NCBI GenBank assembly: GCA_964550895.1
Contig: CAZKAP010000005.1
Coordinates: forward strand, 1 to 64,000
Direction of reading: 5' to 3'
DNA length: 64,000 bases
Source of the DNA: CAZKAP01 sp964550895
Lineage (GTDB): Bacteria > Bacteroidota > Bacteroidia > Flavobacteriales > Flavobacteriaceae
Made by a program: the position numbers and the translations under genes. Positions within the stretch are counted from its first letter, which is position 1. Every line of letters starts with the position of its first letter. Shown in pieces: positions 25,593 to 35,085 of the stretch. Below the pieces are notes generated by a model. It searched no databases. It was not told the origin of the DNA and saw nothing but the letters and a program-made list of their open reading frames with translations.

Positions 25593-26348
25593 TTAAATTC
25601 TTACTCGGATACCGGACTCAGCCAGATATTTCTTGAGCTGAGGTACAGTCATTTCGCCGAAATGAAAAACGCTGGCCGCCAGGGCCGCATCGGCCTCTCC
25701 ATGACTCAACACCTGGGCGAAGTGTTCCATCTTGCCGGCGCCCCCGGAGGCTATGATCGGAATGCTCAACTCCCTGCCCAGCGATCGGATGGTGTCATTG
25801 GCAAATCCTTTTTTCGTTCCATCGTGATCCATGGAGGTGAAAAGAATTTCCCCGGCCCCCCGGCTCTCGGCTTCCCTGCACCAGTCGAATAGATCTACAT
25901 CCGTAGGCTCCTTGCCTCCCATCAGGTGGACCTTCCAGTTTCCCTCGGTGAACCGGGCGTCAACTGCCACGACTATGCATTGCGAACCGAAGCGCTCTGA
26001 CAGTTCACTGATCAGTTCGGGACGACGGACGGCAGCCGAATTGACAGATACCTTGTCCGCACCGTTTTGCAGAAGCTGATAGACGATTTCGGTTCCGTTT
26101 ACCCCCCCTCCCACCGTGAAGGGGATATTGACCGTTTCCGCCACGCGATACACCAGGTCCAGCAGCGTGGTCCTGCCCTCCTCCGTGGCGGATATATCCA
26201 GAAATACCAGTTCGTCGGCGCCCTGACGGGCATATAGGGCCGCCAACTCCACCGGATCACCTGCATCCACAAGGTTTTTGAAATGAATGCCTTTTACCGT
26301 TCGGCCATCCTTAATGTCGAGGCAGGGAATAATTCTCTTGGTCAGCAT
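25593..26348 (-). CDS. hisF: Imidazole glycerol phosphate synthase, cyclase subunit
   Basis: A 251-residue (beta/alpha)8 barrel that uses ammonia from HisH to form imidazole glycerol phosphate and AICAR. The catalytic pair D11 (CLDIKDG) and D130 (VAVDAR) sits exactly where expected. The start at 26348 is chosen because it gives the canonical N-terminus; an upstream ATG at 26423 would run into hisA. It follows hisA after one base. Confidence 0.97.
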   Translation of the reverse strand: MLTKRIIPCLDIKDGRTVKGIHFKNLVDAGDPVELAALYARQGADELVFLDISATEEGRTTLLDLVYRVAETVNIPFTVGGGVNGTEIVYQLLQNGADKVSVNSAAVRRPELISELSERFGSQCIVVAVDARFTEGNWKVHLMGGKEPTDVDLFDWCREAESRGAGEILFTSMDHDGTKKGFANDTIRSLGRELSIPIIASGGAGKMEHFAQVLSHGEADAALAASVFHFGEMTVPQLKKYLAESGIRVRI

Positions 26349-26349
26349 A

Positions 26350-27099
26350 TCAATCGGAGAGAGAAGCAAGTTTACGCACTTCCAGTTTTCCCTCGAGCAG
26401 CGCCTTGCCCACAACCACGGCATCGCAGCCCAGTTCCTTCAGCAGGGCGAAATCGTTCATATGATGTATGCCACCACTAGCGATGAGCTTAAACGGAATT
26501 TCCCGGCCTTCTGAGGCCGCCCGACCTTGTATCTTCTGAATCATATCCCGGTACAAATCCAGAGACGGCCCTGTCAGCATGCCGTCGCGGCTGATGTCCG
26601 TGCAAAGCACATAACAAAAACCCTTGTCGAGATAATCGGAAACGAAGTCGAAGACGTCCATTTCGGTTCGTTCGGTCCAACCGGAAACCGCGATGTGGCC
26701 ATCGCGGGCATCGGCTCCCAGTATCACGCAATCCGGACCGAATTCCTCCAGCCAGGCCTCTACCCTTTCGGGTTCTTTTACCGCCACGCTTCCCGCTGTG
26801 AATTGCGAAACCCCCATTCCCAGCAATCGTCGGGCCTCTTCCGTGGTCTTTACCCCTCCACCGAAGTCGATTTTAAGTGGAGTCGAGGAGGCGATCCGTT
26901 CCAGTATGTCCCAATGCACCACCCGCCCTTCACGGGCACCATCGAGATCGACCAGGTGCAAGTATTTAAAACCCTGATCGCCGTAAAACCGGGCGAGTTC
27001 CACCGGATCTTCCATATAAGTGCGTGAACTCCGGTAATCGCCCTGGGTAAGCCGGACACAACGTCCGTCCAGTATGTCGATGGCAGGTATAATTCGCAT
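26350..27099 (-). CDS. hisA: Phosphoribosylformimino-AICAR ribotide isomerase
   Basis: A 249-residue (beta/alpha)8 barrel homologous to HisF that catalyses the Amadori rearrangement of ProFAR to PRFAR. The catalytic Asp pair is D8 (PAIDIL) and D130 (GADARDG), and the phosphate-binding motifs DFGGGV and TAGS are present. It follows hisH after one base. Confidence 0.97.
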   Translation of the reverse strand: MRIIPAIDILDGRCVRLTQGDYRSSRTYMEDPVELARFYGDQGFKYLHLVDLDGAREGRVVHWDILERIASSTPLKIDFGGGVKTTEEARRLLGMGVSQFTAGSVAVKEPERVEAWLEEFGPDCVILGADARDGHIAVSGWTERTEMDVFDFVSDYLDKGFCYVLCTDISRDGMLTGPSLDLYRDMIQKIQGRAASEGREIPFKLIASGGIHHMNDFALLKELGCDAVVVGKALLEGKLEVRKLASLSD

Positions 27100-27100
27100 G

Positions 27101-27685
27101 TCACTTTAGCTTTAAAAAGTTTTCCAAAACGCGCTCCCCGACCTCACCACTCTTTTCGGGATGAAACTGGGTTCCGTAAAAATTGTCTTTAGCGAGGGCC
27201 GCACTGTACGAAATTCCGTAGTCGCAAGTAGCGATCGTGTCCGGCGAAAGGGCCGCATAATAACTGTGAACCATGTAAATATAGCCATCTCTTGCCCCTT
27301 CGAAAAGAGGCGAATCCACGGCATGAATGCGGTTCCAGCCCATATGAGGCACCTTGAGTCCGGGATCGTGGAACCTCCTCACCTCTGCTTCGAAGATGCC
27401 CAGGCCCACAGTGGGTCCTTCCTCTGTGGACCGGCACATCAGTTGCATGCCCAGGCATATGCCCAGAACGGGCTGGCTGAGCGTGGGCAAAAGTACATCC
27501 AGTCCTTTCCTCTTCATCTGTTCCATAGCGCTACCGGCATGACCGACCCCGGGGAAGATCAATCGGTCTGCCTTGCGAATCTCTCCGGCATCCGAGCTTA
27601 AAATCCCTTCCAGGCCCAGGCGATGCAGTGCAAAGCGTACGCTCTGAATATTCCCCGCTCCATAATCGATAATCACTACGCTCAT
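27101..27685 (-). CDS. hisH: Imidazole glycerol phosphate synthase, glutaminase subunit
   Basis: A 194-residue class I glutamine amidotransferase that feeds ammonia to HisF. The triad is C77 in GICLGM, H175 and E177 in QFHPEKSG. PGVG at 45-48 is the oxyanion strand. The start overlaps the hisB stop as ATGA. Confidence 0.97.
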   Translation of the reverse strand: MSVVIIDYGAGNIQSVRFALHRLGLEGILSSDAGEIRKADRLIFPGVGHAGSAMEQMKRKGLDVLLPTLSQPVLGICLGMQLMCRSTEEGPTVGLGIFEAEVRRFHDPGLKVPHMGWNRIHAVDSPLFEGARDGYIYMVHSYYAALSPDTIATCDYGISYSAALAKDNFYGTQFHPEKSGEVGERVLENFLKLK

Positions 27686-28818
27686 AGGCTTCCCTTGGTC
27701 GAAGGCAACTGAAGGTGACGGGTGTCCCGCGTGACCGCGGCCCGAATAGCCCGGGCGAAGCCCTTGAAAACGGATTCTATTTTGTGGTGCTCGTTCTCTC
27801 CCTGAGCCTGAATGTGGACATTCGCCCTGGCCGAGTCGCAGAAGGACTTAAAGAAGTGCTGAAACATTTCCGTCGGCATCTGGCCCAGGTACTCCCTTTT
27901 AAACTCCAGGTCCCAGACCAGGTGACTCCTGCCCCCAAAATCCACGGCTACCAGGGCCAGGGACTCATCCATCGGAAGGGCGTAACCGTATCGCTCCACG
28001 CCTCTTTTGTCCGCCAGGGCCCGATCGAATGCCTCGCCCAGGGCGATACCCGTATCCTCTATGGTATGATGCTCGTCGATATGAAGGTCACCCTTTACCC
28101 GGATCTCCATATCCAGCCTTCCATGACGGACCAGTTGATCGAGCATATGGTCGAAAAACCCAATACCCGTCTCTATCACCCCCTTTCCCGTTCCGTTCAG
28201 GTCGAGTCGGATTTCCACGTCGGTTTCCCGGGTAGTTCTGCGGTGGTACACCTTCCTGTACTGTGCGTGAAGAAAATTGTAGATTTCCTCCCAGCCGGGG
28301 GCCTGCAGTTCGATTTGTCGGATTACGGACTCCTGTTCTTCTCCCAGCTCATCAGCTCCCAATTCCAGATCGCCCCCGATCAGAATCCCTTTGGATCCCA
28401 TATTCTGCGCCAGCTTCATATCGGTGAGGCGATCTCCGATCACGAAAGACGCGTCCAGGTCGTAGCTCCCCTTCAGATAATCTCCGAGCAGGCCGGTCGC
28501 TGGCTTACGAGTGGGGGCATTCTCATGAGCAAAGGTCCGGTCGATCAGAATTCTGGAAAATTGTATCCCTTCACGTTTCAGCGCATCTACGATGAAATCG
28601 TGTGCCCGATTGAACTCTTCCTCGGGAAAGTTCGGGGTACCCAACCCATCCTGATTGGTTACCATAACCAGTTCATAGTCGAACTCCCGGCATATTCGTC
28701 CCAGGTATGTGAATACCCCGGGAAGGAAGCGCACCTTCTTCAGACTGTCGATCTGGTAATCGTCCGGTTCCTCGACCAATGTCCCGTCCCGATCTATGAA
28801 TAGTACCGTTTTACTCAT
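27682..28818 (-). CDS. hisB: Bifunctional histidinol-phosphatase / imidazoleglycerol-phosphate dehydratase
   Basis: The 378-residue fusion has an N-terminal HAD phosphatase (DRDGTL with D9 and D11) and a C-terminal dehydratase with the metal-binding motifs FFDHML and DEHHTIEDTGIALG, catalysing steps 9 and 7 of the pathway. The start at 28818 overlaps the hisC stop as ATGA; a longer frame to 28890 would intrude 75 bp into hisC and is rejected. The fused form removes the need for a separate histidinol-phosphatase. Confidence 0.97.
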   Translation of the reverse strand: MSKTVLFIDRDGTLVEEPDDYQIDSLKKVRFLPGVFTYLGRICREFDYELVMVTNQDGLGTPNFPEEEFNRAHDFIVDALKREGIQFSRILIDRTFAHENAPTRKPATGLLGDYLKGSYDLDASFVIGDRLTDMKLAQNMGSKGILIGGDLELGADELGEEQESVIRQIELQAPGWEEIYNFLHAQYRKVYHRRTTRETDVEIRLDLNGTGKGVIETGIGFFDHMLDQLVRHGRLDMEIRVKGDLHIDEHHTIEDTGIALGEAFDRALADKRGVERYGYALPMDESLALVAVDFGGRSHLVWDLEFKREYLGQMPTEMFQHFFKSFCDSARANVHIQAQGENEHHKIESVFKGFARAIRAAVTRDTRHLQLPSTKGSL

Positions 28819-29882
28819 GCGTTCAGTTGCTTTGCGATGTGTATGAACCTGCTGTTTTCCTCCGGTGTGCCCACCGTGGCTCTCAGGCACTGATTGCAGT
28901 GAGGAAGTCGCGATCGATCGCGGATCACGATTCCATTATCCACCAGTTGGATATAGCGCTTCCGGGCATCGTCCACTCGGAAGAGCAGAAAATTGGCCTC
29001 GCTGGGATAAACGTTTTCGACCCAGTCCAAGTCAGAGAGTTCCTCGGATAGCCGATTCCGCTCCTGACGGATAAGTTCGAGCTCCCTCAAATACTTCGAT
29101 TCGGCGTCGAGAAGTTCCAGTGCCCTTTGCTGATTGAGGGTGCTGACATTATACGGGGGCTTTACGCGATTCATACAGGCTATGATCGCCGGTTGGGCCG
29201 CGCATATGCCAATGCGCAAACCTGCCATGCCCCTGGCCTTCGACAGGGTCTGAGTCACGATGAGATTGGGGTAGTCGACCAGCGAATGCATCCAACTCTC
29301 TTCATCGGAAAAATCCGCATAGGCCTCATCGATTACAACCGGGCCGGGGAACATCTGAAGAAGACTCCGTATGTCTGCCCGATTGAGCGTATTACCGGTT
29401 GGATTGTTGGGGCTGCAAAGGAAAATTACCTTGGGATTGAGCTGCTCACAAGCCTTTTCCAGAGCCGGGATATCCAATTGAAAGTTCGGCATCAGGGGTA
29501 CTTCGCGGGCGATAACCTGATTGATATCGGACCAGACCTTGTACATGCCATAGGTCGGGGGGCAAATCAGGACACTATCCTCACCGGGCTGACAGAATAC
29601 GCGGAACACCAGGTCCAGCACTTCATCGGAACCGTTCCCAAGTAATATGTAGTCTGCCGGCACTTTTTTAAGCGAGGCCAAACGGGCCCTGAGTAGCCTC
29701 TGATACGGGTCGGGATAGCGATTTACGCCGTTGTCGAAAGGGTTTTCATTGGCATCGAGAAAGACCATATCCAGGGCATCCGAATCGTATTCGTCCCGGG
29801 CCGAAGAATAGGGAACCAGCGATAGTATGGAAGGACGCACCCACTCCTTCAGAAAACGGTTTTCCTGTGTTACCTCACTCAT
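28815..29882 (-). CDS. hisC: Histidinol-phosphate aminotransferase
   Basis: The 355-residue fold-type I PLP enzyme converts imidazole acetol phosphate to histidinol phosphate. The PLP lysine is K215 in TQTLSKARG; NENP at 46-49, CSPNNPTG at 156-163 and the Asp in VIDEAY are in place. It is 4 bp after hisD. Confidence 0.97.
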   Translation of the reverse strand: MSEVTQENRFLKEWVRPSILSLVPYSSARDEYDSDALDMVFLDANENPFDNGVNRYPDPYQRLLRARLASLKKVPADYILLGNGSDEVLDLVFRVFCQPGEDSVLICPPTYGMYKVWSDINQVIAREVPLMPNFQLDIPALEKACEQLNPKVIFLCSPNNPTGNTLNRADIRSLLQMFPGPVVIDEAYADFSDEESWMHSLVDYPNLIVTQTLSKARGMAGLRIGICAAQPAIIACMNRVKPPYNVSTLNQQRALELLDAESKYLRELELIRQERNRLSEELSDLDWVENVYPSEANFLLFRVDDARKRYIQLVDNGIVIRDRSRLPHCNQCLRATVGTPEENSRFIHIAKQLNA

Positions 29883-29886
29883 TATC

Positions 29887-31176
29887 CTATTGCAATCTGA
29901 GATCCTGTAAACGAATCGTTACGGCATGCTTGTGAGCATCCAATTGCTCCGCCTCGGCCATGAGCTCGACCTGAGGGCCGAGTATGCGTAAGCCCTCCCC
30001 GCTCAATCTCTGAAAAGTAATGGTCTTGGTAAAACTTTGCAGGTTAACCCCACTGTATGTACGGGCAAACCCGGAAGTAGGCAGGGTGTGGTTGGTCCCC
30101 GTGGCGTAGTCTCCCGCGCTTTCAGGTGAATACGGTCCAAGAAAAACCGAGCCCGCGTGGGCGATACGCTGAGCAAAGTAGTCATTCTCCCCTGTATTGA
30201 TAATCAGATGTTCCGGTGCATACGCGTTCACAAAATCCAGTGCATCTTTACGGTCATGAAAAAATACCGTCTTGCTGTTCTCAAGCGCCCGCTGAGCAAT
30301 CTCTCTGCGCCCGAGTTTAACGATTTGCTCGTGGATGCAACTCTCAATCTGCCTGGCGAATTCTTCCGACAGACTGACCAGGATCACCTGACTGTCGACC
30401 CCGTGTTCGGCCTGGCTGAGCAGGTCCGCGGCTACATAGGAAGGCTTTGCCGTCTCATCGGCCAGCACCAGGAGTTCACTTGGCCCGGCAGGCATATCAA
30501 TAGCTGTACCCTGCATCAGGGCGTATTGCTTCCCGGCAGTAACGTACTGATTACCCGGACCGAAAATCTTATCCACTTTGGGCACGGATTCGGTTCCGAG
30601 GCACAGGGCGGCCGCGGCCTGCATGCCCCCTATGGTGTACCATCGATCCAGGTCGCAGAGTCGCGCGGCAAACTGCATTACCGTATTCACTTCCCCCGTT
30701 ACCGACGGTGGAGTACATAGGGCTATTTCTCGGCAACCGGCGATTTGAGCGGGTATAGCCAGCATCAGAACGGTAGAGAAAAGCGGCGCAGTACCGCCCG
30801 GTATATACAGTCCTACTTTCTCAATGGGTCTGGCCTCCTGCCAGCATTCCACACCCTCCATGGTCTCGACATAAACGGGTTGTTGCTTCTGGGCTGCATG
30901 GAAGCGATGTATATTCTGGTACGCCTGTCGTATGGCCTTCTGAAGACGGGGGTCGATATCCCGCTCGAGTTCTTCCATGCTGCGAGCCTTATACACAAGG
31001 GAATCAGGACGCACTGCATCGAAGGTTTCGGAATAATCCAAAAGCGCTTTATCCCCTTGTTTTCCTACCCTCTCGAACATTTCCCGGGCGGCTTCAAGCA
31101 ACCTTCCGGGTTCTTCTGATGGACGGGCTATCAACGAACCCCAGCTATCCCTTGCGGGCGAATTGTAAACCTTCAT
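29887..31176 (-). CDS. hisD: Histidinol dehydrogenase
   Basis: The 429-residue NAD- and zinc-dependent enzyme catalyses the last two oxidations to histidine. The family signatures are present: LYIPGGTAPLFSTVLM, KIFGPGNQYVT, the zinc-site loop LLSQAEHGVDSQV and the C-terminal NHTLPTSGFA. It is separated from hisG by one base. Confidence 0.97.
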   Translation of the reverse strand: MKVYNSPARDSWGSLIARPSEEPGRLLEAAREMFERVGKQGDKALLDYSETFDAVRPDSLVYKARSMEELERDIDPRLQKAIRQAYQNIHRFHAAQKQQPVYVETMEGVECWQEARPIEKVGLYIPGGTAPLFSTVLMLAIPAQIAGCREIALCTPPSVTGEVNTVMQFAARLCDLDRWYTIGGMQAAAALCLGTESVPKVDKIFGPGNQYVTAGKQYALMQGTAIDMPAGPSELLVLADETAKPSYVAADLLSQAEHGVDSQVILVSLSEEFARQIESCIHEQIVKLGRREIAQRALENSKTVFFHDRKDALDFVNAYAPEHLIINTGENDYFAQRIAHAGSVFLGPYSPESAGDYATGTNHTLPTSGFARTYSGVNLQSFTKTITFQRLSGEGLRILGPQVELMAEAEQLDAHKHAVTIRLQDLRLQ

Positions 31177-31177
31177 T

Positions 31178-32050
31178 TTAGAGCACCATTTTTTCGATTG
31201 GACAGACCAATATGCCTTCGGCCCCTGCGGCCCTCAGGGAATCGATAACCTCCCAGAAGGTCGTATCGGATATGACGGTATGAACCGAACACCAGCCTGA
31301 TTCCGCGAGTGGAAGCACCGTTGGACTTCGCATACCGGGCAGTATCTCTATGATCCGATCCAAACGGTCTTCGGGTACATTCATCAACACGTATTTATTC
31401 TTCCGTGCCCTCACTACGGATTGTATGCGAAAACGCAGTCTGTCCAGCAACTCCCTTCGACTGGCGTCGATCTTTGGACTGCTCACCAGAACCGCTTCGC
31501 TCTTTAACAATACTTCCACTTCCTTAAGGTTGTTCTTAAAGAGTGTGCTGCCACTTGAAACGATGTCGCATATCGCATCGGCCAAACCGATATTGGGTGC
31601 GATTTCCACCGATCCATTGATCACGTGTATATCTGCCTCCACTCCCCTTGCGGCAAGGAAATTCCTTACCGTCTGGGGGTATGAAGTGGCAATCCGCTTC
31701 CCCTGCAAATCCGAAAGGCCAGCATACTTAACCGATTTGGGCACGGCCAGGCTCACTCGACATTTAGAAAATCCAAGCTGTTCTTCCACGGTTATTCCCT
31801 CCCCCTTCTCCTCGAGTATATTGGATCCGATAATCGCGATATCCACGACTCCGTCCCTGAGGTATTGAGGAATGTCACCGTTGCGCAGGTAAAAAACCTC
31901 CAGGGGAAAGTTTCGGGCAAGGGCCTTGAGCTGGTCCTTTCCATTGTCTATGGAAATGCCGGACTCCTTGAGGATCCGGAGGGAGTCTTCGTTCAGCCTC
32001 CCGCTCTTTTGAATAGCAATTCGTATAGGTTCCAAGATGAAATTTGCCAT
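31178..32050 (-). CDS. hisG: ATP phosphoribosyltransferase, long form
   Basis: The 290-residue first enzyme of the pathway joins ATP and PRPP. It is the long form: two periplasmic-binding-like lobes plus a C-terminal ferredoxin-like regulatory domain of about 80 residues (from about 205) that binds histidine, so HisZ is not needed. The phosphate-binding strand GSVEIAPNIGLADAICDIVSSG is present. The ATG lies one base from the U-tract of a strong terminator hairpin (32052-32083), so transcription of the whole operon must pass that hairpin. Confidence 0.97.
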   Translation of the reverse strand: MANFILEPIRIAIQKSGRLNEDSLRILKESGISIDNGKDQLKALARNFPLEVFYLRNGDIPQYLRDGVVDIAIIGSNILEEKGEGITVEEQLGFSKCRVSLAVPKSVKYAGLSDLQGKRIATSYPQTVRNFLAARGVEADIHVINGSVEIAPNIGLADAICDIVSSGSTLFKNNLKEVEVLLKSEAVLVSSPKIDASRRELLDRLRFRIQSVVRARKNKYVLMNVPEDRLDRIIEILPGMRSPTVLPLAESGWCSVHTVISDTTFWEVIDSLRAAGAEGILVCPIEKMVL

Positions 32051-32051
32051 T

Positions 32052-32083
32052 AAAAAAACCCGTTTGAAGGTTCAAACGGGTTT
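32052..32083 (-). terminator. Attenuator-type terminator in front of hisG
   Basis: Perfect 13-base arms (32056-32068 and 32071-32083) form a stem read on the minus strand, ending in a run of seven U (plus-strand A 32052-32058) directly before the hisG start codon. A full intrinsic terminator between a short upstream ORF with His codons and the first his gene is the arrangement of a transcription attenuator. The competing antiterminator pairing was not identified. Confidence 0.85.
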
Positions 32084-32116
32084 ACATTATTTTGATAAAC
32101 ACAGAAACACCTCCAG

Positions 32117-32170
32117 CTACGCCGTTAACGGAAAAACGCGATGATGGGGATGTGACCAAACACTTTGCAT
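32117..32170 (-). CDS. hisL: Candidate histidine-operon leader peptide, 17 residues
   Basis: ATG at 32168-32170 to TAG at 32117-32119 encodes 17 residues containing SHPHHR, i.e. three His codons within four positions at residues 7-10. It lies between the putative promoter and the terminator hairpin 34 bp downstream. In known his attenuators, ribosome stalling at consecutive His codons under histidine shortage prevents terminator formation. The number of His codons is smaller than the seven of enterobacterial HisL, and no sequence similarity is claimed. The start is only 8 bp from the -7 element, so translation would be nearly leaderless. Confidence 0.6.
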   Translation of the reverse strand: MQSVWSHPHHRVFPLTA

Positions 32171-32178
32171 AATGAGGG

Positions 32179-32186
32179 CAAATTTA
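32179..32186 (-). promoter_or_regulatory. -7 promoter element of the his operon
   Basis: The minus strand reads TAAATTTG, a perfect TAnnTTTG element, 9-16 bp before the leader-peptide ATG and 9 bp after the prohibitin gene stop. The -33 position has no TTTG. The predicted transcript would start about 4 bases before the leader ATG. Confidence 0.55.
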
Positions 32187-32195
32187 GGACTTAAT

Positions 32196-33011
32196 TTAAT
32201 TATTTCCTAAGATCAGCGGAAGCCCATCGTCACCCGAACCCACGATTACGACTTTGGAATTCGGGGATTCCGCCAGTTTAAGTGTCGCCTGTATTCCTTT
32301 TTCCTTGAGAATATTGGTCGAAAGTGATGCATTGAGTATGCGATTGGCTTCAGCCTTACCTTCCGCTTCTATGCGCTGCCTTTCTGCCTCCAGCAAGGCA
32401 GCCTTATTCCGGAATTCGTACTCGAGCGCGGCCTGTTCCTGCTTGAGCTTGCGCTCAATGGCATCGCGGATGGACTGCGGAAGGGTGATGTCCCTCACCA
32501 GTATTTCGTTAAGCTGAATGTACTGGCCTTCCACAATCTCCTTGGTTTCCTGAAATATTTCCTTCTGGATCGCGTCACGCTTCTCGGAGTACAATTGTTC
32601 CGGGGTATACCGCCCTATGACGCTACGAGCAGCGGAGCGTATAGCAGGCTGCAATACACGTTCCTTGTACTGTTCACTCTTTTCCTGATGGAGCTGCCCC
32701 AGGGTTTCGTACCTGGGCTGATACCAGGCAGAGGCTTCGATCTTTATCTCGAGTCCATTGGAAGACAGCACCTTCATTTGCTCGTAAAGTTCCTGTTGCC
32801 GAACCTCGTATACGAATACCCTGTTCCAGGGCGCAACCAGATGAAAACCTTCGCCCAGTGGCGGCTTATCGGTTACCACACCGGAACCAAAGGTTCGATA
32901 GAGCACTCCGGCCTTACCCGAACCGATCACGATGGATGAACGGGAAACGACAATAACTAAAGCGATAAAGGCAATTAATAGTGGCATGGCTAGCCTTGGA
33001 AAACTTTTCAT
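32196..33011 (-). CDS. Prohibitin-family (SPFH/PHB) membrane protein
   Basis: The 271-residue protein has an N-terminal membrane helix (about 7-27, LLIAFIALVIVVSRSSIVI), then an SPFH domain (about 27-190) and a helical region rich in Glu, Ala and Gln (EQAALEYEFRNKAALLEAER). This layout is that of prohibitins, which form ring-shaped inner-membrane scaffolds and modulate FtsH-type proteases. It lies 27 bp after the membrane VWA-like gene. No protease gene is close. Confidence 0.92.
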   Translation of the reverse strand: MKSFPRLAMPLLIAFIALVIVVSRSSIVIGSGKAGVLYRTFGSGVVTDKPPLGEGFHLVAPWNRVFVYEVRQQELYEQMKVLSSNGLEIKIEASAWYQPRYETLGQLHQEKSEQYKERVLQPAIRSAARSVIGRYTPEQLYSEKRDAIQKEIFQETKEIVEGQYIQLNEILVRDITLPQSIRDAIERKLKQEQAALEYEFRNKAALLEAERQRIEAEGKAEANRILNASLSTNILKEKGIQATLKLAESPNSKVVIVGSGDDGLPLILGNN

Positions 33012-33038
33012 ACGTTTTATGAATTTGATGATGGGGGC

Positions 33039-35063
33039 TTAGAACAAGCCGTTAGATTTTCGAATGAACCATTCTGCGGTCAAAGTTCCGGAAAGAATGA
33101 ATAGCAACAAAATAAAGTCAATCAGGGGCTTCCTTTCCATATGTCGCGTACGTAGTATGGAAAGGGCCGGATCGGAGAGTAAAGCGCGTTCCAGCGAGTC
33201 CATTTGATCCGCAAAATACATGCGGCCTCCGCCCTTAGTGCTGAATCTCTCCAGTTTCTCAGGATCGGCCCGGGTCCAGAGCAGTTCCGGGGTATAGGAT
33301 TCCACGGTGAAGCTGCCGGACTCTGAAATTTTCTCGCCTTCTGCATATATGCGATAGCGGTAGTTACCGACTGCGAGTTCTCCGAGTCGTGTCGAGTATT
33401 CGGTGCCGGTGAAGTTGAAGGGGTAGATTTGAGTGAACGCCCCACCGACTTGTTGCACTCGTATGCGCAAGTCGGCCGTGGGGTCCAGTTCAAACGACGG
33501 ATTAAAGAACACTGCCCGGACCTCTGCGTTACTCTTTTCCCTGATCTGTTCGGGTACTTCTACCTGTAGCCGGTTGCGCTGCCTGGACTCCGAGATGAAT
33601 CGGATCAACCGGGAAAACGTCCGGTCAAAAGCATCGAAATTCCTCTGATTTCGATAGCACTGGGCCCGCCATTTCCACAACCCCTCTCCTATCAGAAAAC
33701 CTCGATTAAAGGCACTCTTTTCGGTCAGGAACAACATGGGATATCCCGTGCGAACCCCACGGGTTTCTTGTTGGAGTAATACCCGTATGTCGGAGTCAAT
33801 GCGGTAACTGCCCAGGTAGTCGGACAGTCCGGGATATTCCTTGATGTTCAGTGAGTCCCGGTTAAAGGCACTCCAGGACTCCCCGGGAAGCGCATCGAAG
33901 GCTTCCCCCGGACCGAAATCTTCCTTTCGTATTACCTCCTGAAAAGCGTTTACGGTGTTCCAATCGGTAGAGAGGCCGGTTATCAGCAGGTATCCCTTTC
34001 GCTCCTGCCCGATACGGTTGAGCAGTCTGTTGAAGGACGACCCGGGCTGGTAGAGCACAAAGGCGTCCCAATTCGCGTATTCATTCAGGGCTTCTTGTGG
34101 AGATAAAATTTGCGCCTCGCGCTGCTGATTGCTTTCGATGGTCTTGACCAGAGCAGCCAGGTCGGGATGGGTTAGCGAACTGACGACCGCTATCCTTTTG
34201 CGCTCGTCTATTACTTCGACGCGTTTGCGCCTCCGATTATTAACGGTGTTTTTCTCGCCCTCGAGTCCGGAGAGCACTGCACGTATGTCCAGTATACCCG
34301 GCCGGTCAGCTCGAAACCGCTCCTCGATAAGCAGGCTGTTTCTTTCGGGACTGAATTCCACTTTGCGGCTGCTTCTTCGAGTCCCATTGATGCTAACCGT
34401 CAGCAGGCCGGATACCGGGCGGTTCCCGCTATAGGATAGACTGATTCTCACCGGATAATTGTTCCCGAGAAAGGCAAAACGATTGGCGTCCAGATAATCC
34501 ACCCTCAGATCTTCATAACGCACAGTATCCCCCACCGTTACTGCGTAAAGCCGGGTGGATTCCGGGGGTGTAAAAAACTCGAAATCCCGGCCTTCCGACT
34601 GATTGCCATCGGTTACGGTCACCCAGGCAGAAGGTCGATCGGAATATATTCGTTTCAGCCCTTGCAGCATGATATCCATCCGACTGTCCTCACCCTGAAA
34701 ATCGAGGGAATCCAGGGGCTGCCATCCGGATCCAAAGGAAGTCAGATGCAGATCGAAACGCTCCCTGATGCGCTCGTTATCTCTGAAATATTTCAGCACT
34801 GATCTGCCCGGGGCGTCACCCCCCAGCTCCTTTACGGATAATGAATTGTCGAAGGCTACCACCAAATCGGGTTTGGTTTCCGTAAAGGTGGTCTTCCGGA
34901 TGCGGGGATTGAGCAGTAAGAGAAAAACAATGAAATAGGAGGTTCCCCTGAGCAGGAAAAGCCAAATTCCCGATGGGGATTTAGGACTGCGGTATATATA
35001 CTGGAAAAAGGACAGGCCATACGCCAGGAGTACGGCAAGTACTATTTGGCCTGCTACATTCAT
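33039..35063 (-). CDS. Membrane-anchored VWA-like protein
   Basis: The 674-residue protein has two N-terminal membrane helices (about 3-24 and 33-52) and one near the C-terminus (about 650-668). A VWA-like domain starts with DNSLSV (MIDAS-like D-x-S-x-S variant, about 72-76) and VTVTDGNQSEGRDF. The periplasmic middle contains Ig-like strands and a Rossmann-like segment (RIAVVSSLTHPDLAALV) resembling glutamine amidotransferase-like modules of related proteins. The family is widespread in Bacteroidota with unknown role, perhaps scaffolding in the envelope. Confidence 0.75.
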   Translation of the reverse strand: MNVAGQIVLAVLLAYGLSFFQYIYRSPKSPSGIWLFLLRGTSYFIVFLLLLNPRIRKTTFTETKPDLVVAFDNSLSVKELGGDAPGRSVLKYFRDNERIRERFDLHLTSFGSGWQPLDSLDFQGEDSRMDIMLQGLKRIYSDRPSAWVTVTDGNQSEGRDFEFFTPPESTRLYAVTVGDTVRYEDLRVDYLDANRFAFLGNNYPVRISLSYSGNRPVSGLLTVSINGTRRSSRKVEFSPERNSLLIEERFRADRPGILDIRAVLSGLEGEKNTVNNRRRKRVEVIDERKRIAVVSSLTHPDLAALVKTIESNQQREAQILSPQEALNEYANWDAFVLYQPGSSFNRLLNRIGQERKGYLLITGLSTDWNTVNAFQEVIRKEDFGPGEAFDALPGESWSAFNRDSLNIKEYPGLSDYLGSYRIDSDIRVLLQQETRGVRTGYPMLFLTEKSAFNRGFLIGEGLWKWRAQCYRNQRNFDAFDRTFSRLIRFISESRQRNRLQVEVPEQIREKSNAEVRAVFFNPSFELDPTADLRIRVQQVGGAFTQIYPFNFTGTEYSTRLGELAVGNYRYRIYAEGEKISESGSFTVESYTPELLWTRADPEKLERFSTKGGGRMYFADQMDSLERALLSDPALSILRTRHMERKPLIDFILLLFILSGTLTAEWFIRKSNGLF

Positions 35064-35085
35064 TTCGCTGGAGATTTGAGGTTTC

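Noticed and set aside
27715..28803. 362-codon plus-strand open frame opposite hisB
   Set aside because: It shows no recognisable motif, and the minus strand carries all HisB catalytic motifs with operon spacing.
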